From Knufia peltigerae (Eukaryota > Ascomycota > Eurotiomycetes > Chaetothyriales > Trichomeriaceae): 57,047 nt of DNA. The notes under the pieces were generated by a model that had not been told where the DNA came from, did not search any database, and worked only from the letters and a program-made list of their open reading frames with translations. Both the position numbers and the translations under genes were made by a program. The DNA is taken from contig JAPDRN010000183.1 of NCBI GenBank assembly GCA_030247855.1, positions 1-57,047 on the forward strand, in the 5' to 3' direction. Positions 32,661-44,034 of the stretch are shown here, piece by piece. The first letter of the stretch is position 1. Each line of letters opens with the position of its first letter.

Positions 32661-33752
32661 TCATATCCATCCATAGCCATATTGGCAATCTGGGTAATAC
32701 GCACTATTGAGCTGGCTCAGCGTGGCGAGGTATTTGTAGGCAAGAGGGTCAACCTCGGAGGGTGTCGCGAATGCCATGTGGTTGGCGATAGATTGATAGT
32801 CATAAGAGGAAAACGTAGTCGCTGGGATATCCATATGAATGGGGTCATGCTCTTGGGCGAGGTCTTCTTCGACTTCGAGCCCATCGTCATCTTCGTCTTC
32901 ATCTGCTTCTCCATCTTGGTCGGCATCTGGATTCCATGCTACCGGCTCAAACGATTCGGCAAGTTTAAGTGATGTTTGCCCAGATCCACCAAAGTTCCCA
33001 AAAAGCAATGATGTCGACTGCACCTGGGCTGGAGAATCATAGAGGCCCATGCCGACCAATTCTTCACGATTGTCTCGTGCCCTTGCACCACTCGCTGCCA
33101 GAGATAGATCGTCCAGGTGGAGGTCTGACGCGGTCGGGTAGTCTGGCGACGGTGGTGCAGTTACGACAGCAGTGCCCATTGTTGGCTGATTGGAAAAAGA
33201 CGGAACATCAAACGTCGGAAAGGTATATTGGTTAAACTTGGACTGCTCGTCATCGTGCCAGGTTTGATCAAGGAAACCTTCACTGCCACATCCAAAGCCA
33301 GTGTTTCCAGTACAAAACTCGTCAAGCGGGGTCATGATTTCCTGAATTTGCGGCTCGTTCATAGCAGGGTGTGATATTGGGGTAATGAGTCCATTGACCT
33401 GGGTAGTTGTGAAATTCCATGACGATGGAGCAAACTCAGGCGAGCAGAATTCGGAAGGGATCTGGAGGGCGTCGAGAGAACCAGGATGCCAGCTGACAGG
33501 TCGTGTAAGAGAGGTGTCGAGGTTTGGTTGTTGCTGACTTCTGGAGCGAAAATGGTCGACGGCCGATCGGGTTCTTGACGAGAGCGTGGCAGAGGTTGTG
33601 GTTTTCCTCCGTCCTAAATTCCGAGGGCTGCTATTGCGACTGCTTGGTTTGACGACTTTGTTGGGTCGAGTAAAGTATGAGGAGACACTCATCGAGGCCG
33701 GGTTGTATGTTGTCTCCGGCATGGAGTAATTCCACGGTTGTGTGTGTTCCAT
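32661..33752 (-). CDS. Unknown acidic, low-complexity protein (possible regulator)
   Basis: Single exon, 363 residues, with protein-like composition but no domain I recognise. Residues 20-75 are basic and Ser-rich (SSRNSSPRNLGRRKTTT). The middle is Pro/Thr/Ser/Phe-rich with TPISHP and PPSPDYP motifs. Residues 275-305 are a strong acidic stretch (DADQDGEADEDEDDDG). The C-terminus is aromatic (YYPDCQYGYGWI). Acidic and aromatic composition together resembles a transcriptional activator, but no DNA-binding domain is visible. An unusually long non-coding region lies upstream, with good splice donors in its first part (GTATGT at 33941 and GTAAGT at 34062 on the minus strand), so a spliced 5' leader with upstream ORFs is likely. 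Confidence 0.6.
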   Translation of the reverse strand: MEHTQPWNYSMPETTYNPASMSVSSYFTRPNKVVKPSSRNSSPRNLGRRKTTTSATLSSRTRSAVDHFRSRSQQQPNLDTSLTRPVSWHPGSLDALQIPSEFCSPEFAPSSWNFTTTQVNGLITPISHPAMNEPQIQEIMTPLDEFCTGNTGFGCGSEGFLDQTWHDDEQSKFNQYTFPTFDVPSFSNQPTMGTAVVTAPPSPDYPTASDLHLDDLSLAASGARARDNREELVGMGLYDSPAQVQSTSLLFGNFGGSGQTSLKLAESFEPVAWNPDADQDGEADEDEDDDGLEVEEDLAQEHDPIHMDIPATTFSSYDYQSIANHMAFATPSEVDPLAYKYLATLSQLNSAYYPDCQYGYGWI

Positions 33753-35988
33753 GGCGGCGTTGGCGAGGAGATTCGGTGGTTGAACATTAGAGCATTGATC
33801 GGGAAATGGGAGTCATATCTAGTTCTAGCAGACACAATATGAAGAGAAACGGCCGGTGGACCAGCTAAGGGGTAACGAACACGAAATTGAGAATGGCATC
33901 TCAAATTGCGGCGAGACACGGTCGGGAATAACAGCACATACCATAGCGGTTGAAGTGGGCTAGGGATGAACCAGGTGCCTGGTGGACAGAAGACCCAGAA
34001 CCGGGGTCACAACAGACTTCTCACAGCATGGCAGGAGAAAGGCAGAACACTGACTGACTTACCGGGGTGTGAAGATGATACGCACGGCTGGAAATGTGTT
34101 TTGGGCTGCTGCGTAAGTTTAGGATGAGGTGGAAGCGAGCAGGCGAGATGCGTCAGACCCGGGCGGCAACGGTAGCGTCGCAAGTGGGACATGGGGAAGA
34201 GTGATGCGAGGACGTGTGGCCGCTGGCGGTGACTAGCACCAGCACCAAAAGCGCGTGATTCCGCTCGAGCACGGTTGCATGGTCGAAGCTCGATCGATAG
34301 GTTCGAGAGTCGCGAGGTCAGAGCAAGGAGCAGGGAAAGCAAGCCGATCCGGGCGGTATGGAGATCCTCTATGGGTCAAGACTGACAGAAGCGCTACAGA
34401 AGGGGGCAGGACCAGGGTTGCTGGGCCACGTAGAGATGGAGAAAAGTCACAGATGGTCTGATTCGATGTCCTACAGCCCAGGGCCCGTGACGCCGCCAGA
34501 GCATAGTGCGAAGGATTGTCAAAAGCAGTCAAGAGAAGTCAAAAGAGGTCGCAGAAACTAGTTGTCTAGTTCGGGAACCGCCCACTCAGTCCAGTACAGA
34601 AGCCTAAAAAGTGGCAGCCGGGCCGGCTAGCAACTCGATTGTCTGGCACAGTCAAAAGTGGCTCAGACCATAGATAATAGTTGGTCCGTCGCCAGCAGGC
34701 GGAGAGAGGGAGAGGGGTTGAAGGGCGGAGCAAGTCCAAGACCGTCCTGATGGTGAGCCTGTGGTGGCATCGAAAAGAAAACGGGATGACGCGATGCCCG
34801 GCGTTTCCACTGCCCATCACAGAAAAGATAGGACAAGGATGGTAGGAAAGCTGCATGGGCCCTTGCTGGAAGGCCAACGAAAACAAGTGGCGTATCACAT
34901 CAATTACTTTGGCTAAACCGACAAGAGGCAATATCTTGGATAGAACACGAAGGCTGTGACAGGACCCGAGGCGCCGTCAGACAGGACACTGCTTAGCTGG
35001 AGTTGTTACCCTGTAGTCACAGACAGAGAAAGAAACCCCTGTCAAGGAATGAATGACACAAGGAACTAGCTAGTCATTTCAGGGCGGTTTGAAGCGACGA
35101 TCAACCTGCTCAAGTAGGCTGCTGCCTCAGCGCAATCGGCCTGAGATTACGGAGTACTGTGGTGCTGTCCGGAGTTGACTAGTTGTCGGTGAGGTGCAAG
35201 TAGTGGACAGAAGTGTCGACAAGGAAGTGATAGACCACAGTGGGTAATATGGCAGGGATCAAGACTCAAAAAAGCGAGCGTCTCGTGGTGATCAAAAACG
35301 ACATTCGCAACGGATGGCTGCCATGTGGAGTGGGCCCGGGCGGCGATTTCCATCCATGTTGGTCAAGCAAAAAGGACCAGGATACTCCGTAGGGAGCATG
35401 GAGTCAGAGGATGGAAGATGAAAGCGAGACAAGGATGAGTGGAGTGGTGGCCGGAGCATGAACGGCGTCATGCCAGGGTGGTGATACTCGTTCTGTATTG
35501 TCTTCGTTATTGGAAGATTAATTGGCATCGGGATACTGTATGAAGCCAAGGGCGAAATGCTTGTGGATGAGGGACGGAGTTACTACTTGGTCTGGTACGA
35601 GTCAGCACTGCTAGGAACTGGAATGCCCATGGTGGTTGGGGTCCGAGGGAGATTTGGACAGGCTGCAGGCGAGGAGCGAGCGAATGAAGCCCGCGACGGT
35701 GGCTATGTGGCAGTGCTTACGAAGGGAGGAGAAGGGAGAAATAGCAGGGATGGACGAACTAGTTGAGTGGAGGGAAGCAACACGGAAACGGGAATCGAAG
35801 CAGAGATGCATCATGCGTCAACCAGATGCTCGTATTTCTGATTCTGATCCTGATCCTGATCCTGCGCTACACCAATTAATGGAGTATCTAAGGCAGCCGA
35901 CTGCTTAGACCCACTCTTTCAGGCTGGTGGTAGAGCATCCCTGACCCCTGGTCCTGGGCCCTGTCAAGCATCCCTCGACTGGGTGCTC

Positions 35989-36013
35989 CAGTAAGAGTAC
36001 AGTAAGAGTACAG
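35989..36013. repeat. Short tandem repeat
   Basis: Two adjacent copies of AGTAAGAGTACA, preceded about 150 nt upstream by a GATCCT hexamer repeat. Confidence 0.6.
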
Positions 36014-36175
36014 ATATCCTTACTGGATGGTGGATCGCGTCGGATTCCGTGATGCATCTTTTCATGCATCGACGCTTCTTCGTCGGTGCTTTTCCTTACC
36101 AATCATTCAATTCCTTTTTGGGAGATTTGCCTTTGAGGCTTGCAGTTTGATGTTCGCCTCGATTTCGTTCACTTC

Positions 36176-36194
36176 TTACTCCGTGGCGGAGTAA
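36176..36194. repeat. Perfect inverted repeat made of two half copies of the 9-mer
   Basis: TTACTCCG, a TGG spacer and CGGAGTAA form an 8-bp perfect hairpin. Each arm is the core of the dispersed motif. Confidence 0.7.
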
Positions 36195-38768
36195 TACTAG
36201 CAGGACGAGTCGCTGGTCCACCAGCTCCTAAGTTGTACAGTAAGTATTGGTTGTTGCATACACAGTACTCCGTACCTTAAGGAGAACAGTAGTTTGACAA
36301 TAAATGCCACTTGTTACAACGTCCTAGCCGTAGCCTCCGAGACTTACACACAGCACGCTGTTGGTGGTGATTGCTGCAACGCGCTTGTGCAGCCGTCACC
36401 AGTCCAGACTCAATGTGATCCTTGTTTTTGCCATCCAGGCGCCTGTCTCGCCTGACGCCTTCGTACAGTGTTGCAGGCTATAACGACAACCATCAGCAGC
36501 ATCAACGACTTTTACGCAGGGACCTGCATGCCGACCAAGCCTGTAATTGAGCGTTCACATCAACCCTGGTTTCAGGTCATCCAACGTGCAGGAGCATGCA
36601 CCCTTCACTGCCATGAATCGCAGCGCTCAGGTCGAATATCTATCCGAGCTGCATACCTGAAGCAGGGTTGGCCGTGCTACAGGCGCTGCATACCTGGCTG
36701 GAGAACATCGTCGAGGCTGCCTGATTTCGGTTCGACAGGTCCGAGTATCCATCACCCCTTCACCGTCCAGGGAACGCCTTCGGACCCGTACCGTTAGAGT
36801 ATGCCTTAAAACTTGACTAGCCCTGTCGCCGACCTCAGACCGCCTAAGTGACACCTCGTCCGGAGCAGATAATGTTAAAACGTAGCACGGATCCTGACCT
36901 TCACTTAGCGGCAGTCGATCACATGAACCCAGTGATCACGAGTGATCTGATCAGAGAGTGCAGTCTGGTGAGACCTTTCCGAGGCCTGGAATTCCCGCTC
37001 CTCTGTTGTACAAATCACAAATGGTGACGCGTAGATCCGATCGACACGGAAAAGGTCATTCATCTCTCTGCTCATACAATATCCTCGATAGGATATCGCT
37101 CGTATCGCTGGTCGGTTGAACATCCCAATAGCACGGAATACGAAACATCTCTGGAGCTTTGGACGGACCGCAACCGAAGTCAGCCTGTGGGAAATCGAAT
37201 CTGACCCAACCTTCTAAACGCCATCCCAAAGGGAGTCTTAGAGCACGACGCCAAGTGGCTGACAGGTGTAGGCCCAGATGTACGCCACACCAGGACGCTA
37301 CGACATTTCACCCTATTGGCAAACAAGTGGCCTGCAAGACGGAACACAAGCGGGCGATTCGAATCCTTGATCCTCGTAACAACACTGGACCGTCCTTCTG
37401 TCAGTGCAGCCTCAATCCTGTCACGAAGCACGATTCGGCGGTAGTGGTGATCAGACTCAGCTTGTCACACTTGCAACCGGATTGAGTATTCAAGCACCAT
37501 CATGATTTTTGCATTAGCCTTCTGAGAGTCGATTGGATATGCCTTGTCGCGGATAGACCAAAAAATCAAAGGATCAGTAATGTCTGATCAGCGCTCGCAC
37601 GCACATGGACCCGTGTTGCGTGAACCGATTTGAATGGATGACGGTCAGACCTTGTTTCTACCCTTGACGAATTTTACCTTAGCCCGAGGCGGCCCCCTTG
37701 TACAGGTATCACCTGCAGGCATTATCACCACCGGTGTACAAGGAATCAAGGATGTAACGAGTTACCACAGGTAGGTGGGCGGGTTGGAACTGCCCTTACA
37801 AACGCCGGTTGTCATTACTGTACCTACCTTGTACTCCACCGGTAGAGGCGGCCGGCCTCTTGGACTCTCTGTAAGCCTTGCTTCAGCGCTAAATAACAGC
37901 GCCGCGGCTTGGACGTTATAATTATTTCAAGGCCAACCATGACCCATGGCCCCGCCAAAGCTGAGACTGAAATCTCGGCTCGTTATTGTGGTTGCCTATC
38001 GCCATCCTATCTTCATTACCGAGTCTGTTGGTTAAGGAGCCTGCCCTTGCCCACGCCAGCGGGCTAGAGTCTCAAACACCGGAAAGGAAGTCGAGGCCCG
38101 GGCATCAATCGATGATCCATACGAATATAGTGTCATTTCGCCCCACCCTCCACGTTCTTATATTGCCCTTTTAAGGAGAAGAAGGACAATTTTGAGAAAA
38201 CCACAAGGCGGCTGGATCTGTGTCGCACGGCTCAGTACAGACTTATTCTCCATTGAGCCGCTGGCCACCCGTGTCTTTCAAATGTTTGTGATTGTCCACG
38301 GGTTGAAAATCCAGCTGGTCAAACCTTGGTTTTGAGACGTACTTTATAAGGGGTTGGATTGGACCAGGCAACCTAATCCCTCACTACCTTGGAGGGGCCT
38401 TCGAACCCCAGCTTTGGGCAGTGGCACGGAGTTTAACTACTCCATTAACGTTATGTAGGTGCCCGGGTCCAGGGAACTAACCAGGATTGCACGCACGGCA
38501 TCGTACGGATCGGACGCGGCCACGTCTCAAACCCCATCATCATTACGGGGCACCTTGATCCATTTTGATCAAAGCTTGAGACTTCGAGGTAGCAAAGGTG
38601 GATGATTTCGAATAATGATAATACGGAGTACGAGAAATATCACCCAGGTATCCGGTGCCTGTGAAACGCGTTGCCGTGGGATTGGTTAAACGAGTACAGG
38701 ATACACTTTGTGCAGGCGTCCGTGTTTGACGCGTTGAGGGCATTTGGTCAAGTACTGAAGTTGGCGAT

Positions 38769-38791
38769 GACGATGATGATGATGATGATGC
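38769..38791. repeat. (GAT)n microsatellite
   Basis: Seven or so GAT units in non-coding DNA. Confidence 0.7.
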
Positions 38792-40157
38792 ATGTACGAG
38801 TACTCGCTTGTTAGTGAAGGCTTTTGCAACTTCTCTCACTTTTCACCTAGGGGAGTTTGGTCAAACTTGATGCAAGGGAGGTCTTCACCGCTCAGAAACA
38901 CCAAAGCACCTGTCATTCTGTCCTTGTGTCTCTGTGTAGGAGAGTTTGGCGGCGTTCAATAATTATGAGCCGGAAATCCCTCTTCACTAAAAGCAATACA
39001 AGTGAGTGATCTCCGGAACAGCCTATGTCCATGTACAGTACTCCGTACATAGACTGTTTGACAAAATTGCAGGTCAGATGGCTATCCTGAGAGGCGAATG
39101 CCCACCTGTCACCCTCTCGCGTCGCCTAAGCCCCCGTTATGCACCCGTCTCCCAGGGATTGAATTAGTTAGCGCCCGACCAGACCCAGGACCCTTGCCCC
39201 AGCCAGGCGAACCTCAGTGAACGAGCTACTTGGAATTTGGCTTCCAGGGCTCGTGCATTTAATCACTAAGGCATGGATTTCCTTTTGACTTGCAGTAGCC
39301 CTGGGTTTTTTGGTTTCAACAAAGTCAAACTCCAGACTGGAGGGAAGGCTTGCGAGATCATAGCTGATCATTGACTACGGATACGAGTTGCCTCGAAATA
39401 TTACTCCGTACCGGACTGCGACCTGCACCTCAAAGGCTCGCAAACCCGGCATTGTACGAGTGCAAACCTCTACGTGGCAAACCACTGCTGTCATCATCTT
39501 GTACCTATCTTCGGATACACCAGGCAGTTCGTCCTGTGTACGCGTACCCAACCTCAGACAAGACATCAGACCTCTCACCCAGCAGGGGATTACACTCCGT
39601 CCCACCAAAGAGACAAGAAAACTGCCCCAGAAGGCAAGTCTAGTATCCGTATGTACAGGACCGTTGGTGACGTCTTCCACATCACGCAGGGTGCGAAGCA
39701 TTTAGGATTTGCGCCCGTGCCAGTCAGTGGGTTTGTGGCAGACTTCACCGCGCCGAGGCTAGTGATAGCAACCCCCCTGAACCGGAGGATTTCGCTGAGC
39801 CAAACCTGAACCTGCCCTTGGCCTGGTGCAGTCGTGATCCAGCCCCCATGTCCACCGCTTCGTCTCGGGTCAACACCCAAGCCAAGGTCTAACCCGCCTG
39901 CTAACCCGGGCCTGCCTAGTCGCCACCTGACATGCGCTTTTGTGGCATTTTTTACGGAGTACGGGTAGTTTGGCTTGTAACCAATTTCCACTGACTTCTT
40001 CGTCTAGGTCAGGTCACGCTCGCCCGGAAAAGGAATGCCACCGCTCCTTTTTCTAACTCGTACTCGCAGCAGCCCCCCTTGACGGCTTTTTTTTGTTTCT
40101 TTTCTCTCGCTTGTCGATCCCGACCCTCTTGAAAATGGTAACATCGCTTAATAACTG

Positions 40158-40183
40158 TGCATGCATGCATGCATGCATGCATG
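40158..40183. repeat. (TGCA)n microsatellite
   Basis: 26 bases of perfect, self-complementary tetranucleotide repeat; it can form a cruciform. Confidence 0.8.
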
Positions 40184-42303
40184 GCTAGGAGGGGGTGTGT
40201 CCATCCAGAGGCTGGGATCAACGTCTAACCAGTAGCACTCGTTACCCGTTTCGCTTCTGTGGATGTTGTTTTTCACGCCGATCGTCTTGCCTAGACTTTC
40301 TTCTCCTGCCTTGTTGTCAATCTCAAGCCTCGAAAGATTTTTTTTGTTATAGAATGTCGTGTCATAAGGAGATCATCGGGGGCGATTTTGGTCAAACCAT
40401 GCATCGGCTCATGGGATAAACTTTCTCCAGCACCCCTTGCAGTGCTGTTACTCGCATGAGGGCTGGTCGGTGAGTGTCCACAGGGCCTGATGTTTTTTTT
40501 TCCTTCCGTTTTCTTTTCTCTCTCTCTCGGCGGGCCCCTCAACCTCGTACTCGTCGGTCGAATTCCGTACGAGCGCGACTCTTTCTTGACAGGTTTGCGA
40601 GCTACGGAGTCGAGGATTGATTGGCCTTGTTTGTACCTTGTCGAGTCGGCCCTCTCGCGCGAGCATCACCATCAATTATCACAGGACTTCGTTATTGCAT
40701 GGTGTCAGACGTTGACGCCTCTCTCGAAAACCAAAACTTGGCATCCAACCCAGACGAAGGACGGGGACGGCAAACGGCTTTCGTTCTATTACGAAGCGGA
40801 CGATTCGAGCCCGGCAATGTTTTCGCACTTTGGTCCTTTTGACCGATCTTGACTCAAATGGCTCGAAGTGATGACTGAAACAATATACCTCCGTCCATGC
40901 CTACGTTCCTTGTCCTGAACTCCGAGGAGATTCGAAGTACCACACAGCGCGCGTCATCTCAATGTCACTCGACAGAGTAAACACCACAATTTCTTTGAAG
41001 AAACTTCAGGTACGTAACATGATCACAACGAATCGATCTTGAAAAGTTTACGTACGTTGTGTGTGTCCCTCGTATCGACGCTCCAACAATTTTTGGTTAA
41101 AGATCTACCCCAAAGTCCAGACTTTCGAGAGAGGTATTTGGCTTCGGATAAAGTAAGTCTCTAGCCTTCTTTGACCAATGAATCCCAACGTCATTGCTTG
41201 ATTCACACAGACGTACCATATACTTCTGACAAACTTGTCAACACTTAGTTTGGCAACAAAACCTTACTGAACGTACCATGCATGCATTCCCACCGCCGTT
41301 GGCCACCTAAGAACCGTGATATGCCCATGAGGACTCGTATTCGAACCCAAAAAGATATCGACACACACACACAAAAGAAGAAGGTTCATGTTGAAAGCAC
41401 GACCGTGCGTAAGTGACACGAAAACCAAGGCCAAACGACATCTCTGACAACACGACAACACTCGACGACAAAGACTCACGACACTGACAGACACCGAACT
41501 TGATCTGAACTCGTCAGGAACGTTAGGTCTCTGTCTATGTAAACCTACTAGTCATGTCATCCTTATCGACCATAGGAGTGTCTGTGTGTCGTGTGTTTAT
41601 GCCGTCGCTTGGGAAAACCTGTTACGGATACCTCTTATAGCCCGAGACAAAAGGAAGAATCGACTGTGGTGGAGGAGGAGGAGGACAAGGGGACGGGGAG
41701 AAGTCTTGACACGGTCAGCAGCAGCACAGGTATACATACTGTACTTTGCTGTGTGTAATAACATTACGTCCGCGAGAAAGATATCGATTCTTGATCGGCC
41801 ACATGTTACCTACCCGTCTCTGCGATCCGTTATTGCAATAGTTTTGCCTTGATACTGGCTGAATACAGGAAACAGATGTCTAGAGAGTGTTTTGCTTGAG
41901 GGTGAGAACCTGACGCGTATCGTAAGTTGAGTGTGTGATCTGATCAAATTGTCTACCTTGGATATTTGGTTTGATATGCTGTACGGTACAACATGGTGAG
42001 ACTTTCCCTCCGTACATCTTCATCTCAACTTGACCGTTCTCGACGACATGTAAATCTTCCATGGCGAGCAGTTGTGCAGGCACATGTGGACTTTTCAGAC
42101 ACATGGTACAGAATACCACGGACCATTTCCTTGTCTTATAAACATATCCATGTTCTCGCCCATCTACTTGTGTACACCCACGAACATCGAGTCATGGTCT
42201 GCATTGATCTTTACACCAATCTTTGTAAAAATTCATCTACATTGTTTTAATTCTTTCTTGTTTATTTGGGGTTGTTTCATTTTTTTTTTATTCTGCGCAT
42301 CTC

Positions 42304-43586
42304 TCAACCCGCATTCTTCATCTCCCTCAACTTGTCCATCACGGCGGCCGGGTCGGTCTGACCGGTGACCTTTTTCATCTCGTCGGTGTGGACACGCATG
42401 AAGGCATTGTGGGCCTTTTCCTGCCCGATTGTGAATTTCCCCTGGGTCTGTTGATTCTCGTCGGCGAACCTCGCGAGCTCGTCCAGGGCCCGGTTGTCGG
42501 GCAACACCTTTTTCAAAAACTTGACGTTGGATTTGGTGTACTCGTGGCCCGGGTAGACCCTGGTGTCGTCGGGCAGGGCGGCCAGGACCTCGTTGAGGGC
42601 CCGGTTCATCTGGGCCCCGGAACCCTCGAAGAACTTGCCGCAGCCGCCGATGAAGAGCGTGTCCCCGGTGAAGACGACCCGCTCGTCCGTGGCCTCGTCC
42701 TCCATGAACCAACAGATGCTGTCCTGGGTGTGGCAGGGGGTGTGGAGGGCCGTGACCCGGATGTTCTTGCCGATGGAAAAGGTCGAGTTGTGCGCCGGGG
42801 TTTCGGTCACCCCCTCGCAGTCCCTGCCGCCGATGACGGGCAGGGAGCGCGACGCAAGCGAAGAGAGGACTTTGGTGTTGCCACCCGCGTGGTCCCAGTG
42901 GTGGTGGGTGTTCATTATCGCCGTCAGGTTGAGGGACTTGGACTTCTCGGCCAGGACCGGGGTGACTCTGTTTCAGGGGAAAAGACGCAAAATTGTATCG
43001 TCAGTATTTTGTCCCGTGTGTCCCCGTATCTCTGGATACGCATATATGTTCTGGCTCAACGACACACCACAAAAGACAGGCTGTGCCTGCGGATGTACTT
43101 TGCGCTGCTCAGGGAAATCGGGACTCGTGAAAGAAGGGAGACGTACTCGGGAGGATTTGCTGGATCGATGATAACGGCGTCTTTTGATTCATCATCGCTG
43201 ACCAAGTAGGCGTAGTTGTTCGACGAACCGACCCCTGCAGGAAGAAACAAAGACGTATTAGTCTGTGACATGGAAGAATACACCAAGAGTTTCATATATA
43301 GAGTGTCGAATATGGTTGTCCCCAGTCGAGAGCGACAAGACGACAACACCACCAACCACCACCACCCTTCATGAACCAAAACAAGGGTCAAGGAGGGTGA
43401 GGGTGATCACATACACATGGGAATACTTTGGATATGCATCTTTCGTAACGGCTGCTGCAGTTGCTGTGAGAGTCCGGCAGGGACGTGGAAGTGCGGGGTA
43501 TTCGCGAGACGGATGCAAGAAACAAAAGCTGCGCTGGTCGATAGTAATCGTACGGGTCGGGCGAGGAACCTCGAAGTAATAATCAT
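42304..43586 (-). CDS. Glyoxalase II (hydroxyacylglutathione hydrolase), with an in-frame upstream start
   Basis: Three exons (43415-43586 or 43415-43439, 43147-43234, 42304-42967) join in frame. From the inner ATG (43439) the protein has 258 residues, starting MHIQSIPMWVGSSNNYAY, the standard cytosolic form. From the outer ATG (43586) it has 307; the extra 49 residues are Arg/Ser-rich with no acidic residue, like a mitochondrial presequence. The metallo-beta-lactamase zinc motif THHHWDH is at 58-64 of the short form. CHTQDSICW, FTGDTLFIGGCGKFFEG and YPGHEYTKSN follow. Known role: hydrolyses S-lactoylglutathione to D-lactate and glutathione in methylglyoxal detoxification. Yeast has separate cytosolic and mitochondrial enzymes; one gene may serve both here. 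Confidence 0.9.
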
Positions 43587-44034
43587 CAAGAGGTTTGTTC
43601 TTGTGTTTGGTCCGATCCAGAAGAAAAAAAAGGGAAGGCCGATGGAAAGGTTGAGGGTCGCTTGAATCGAAGAAACAAGTAGAAAACGTTTGAATTGTAA
43701 GCGACACAACATCTGCCGTGCGGAGATGAGAGCAACCGTTTACTATAATACAGAAATAAATAAACTGACGTCAATTTCGCTTGTGGATAGATGGACATAT
43801 TAAGTCCGACAGTCGTAATATGCGATCGGGGATCCAGCACGCACAAAGTATTCGTACTAGGACAACAGTAATTCATAATCTGGTGCATATACGAAGCATT
43901 ATGGTTTTGAAAAGGGTGTAAAAAGACATTCTTGTTCTCGTGAAATAGCGCAAGCAAATTCATGCTCGTCGCTCACCGGAATAATACTGACTGGATACTC
44001 ATTCTATCGTTATTAGGAGTTCTTGTATAGTTAC
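43587..44034. other. Intergenic between PQ-loop and glyoxalase II genes
   Basis: About 450 bases holding the glyoxalase II promoter. The open frame continues upstream of 43586 to another ATG at 43712, but the extra part is hydrophobic (GLPFFFFW) and less likely to be translated. Confidence 0.4.

Larger units (their letters stand above)
35148..39961. repeat. Dispersed TACTCCGTA 9-mer, dense group (7 copies in 4.8 kb)
   Basis: Exact copies on either strand at 35148-35156, 35383-35391, 36266-36274, 38622-38630, 39039-39047, 39402-39410 and 39953-39961. A paired, imperfect variant forms an inverted repeat at 36176-36194. Confidence 0.8.
33753..42303. other. 8.5-kb gene-poor region
   Basis: No open frame in this stretch has a recognisable domain or a convincing splice chain. 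The left 0.3-2 kb probably includes the spliced leader and promoter of the acidic unknown gene. The rest has normal base composition, not the AT-rich, TpA-rich look of repeats mutated by RIP. It contains seven TACTCCGTA copies, a (TGCA)n run, a (GAT)n run and short direct repeats. Other spacers in the window are 0.3-1.9 kb, so this one stands out. A non-coding RNA or regulatory region is possible. Confidence 0.55.

Noticed and set aside
33753..42303. Decayed transposon filling the gene-poor region
   Set aside because: No transposase-like or reverse-transcriptase-like piece, no terminal repeats and no AT-rich RIP signature were seen.
43587..43712. Still longer glyoxalase II start at 43712
   Set aside because: It would put a hydrophobic Phe-rich stretch before the presequence-like part; the ATG at 43586 fits better.
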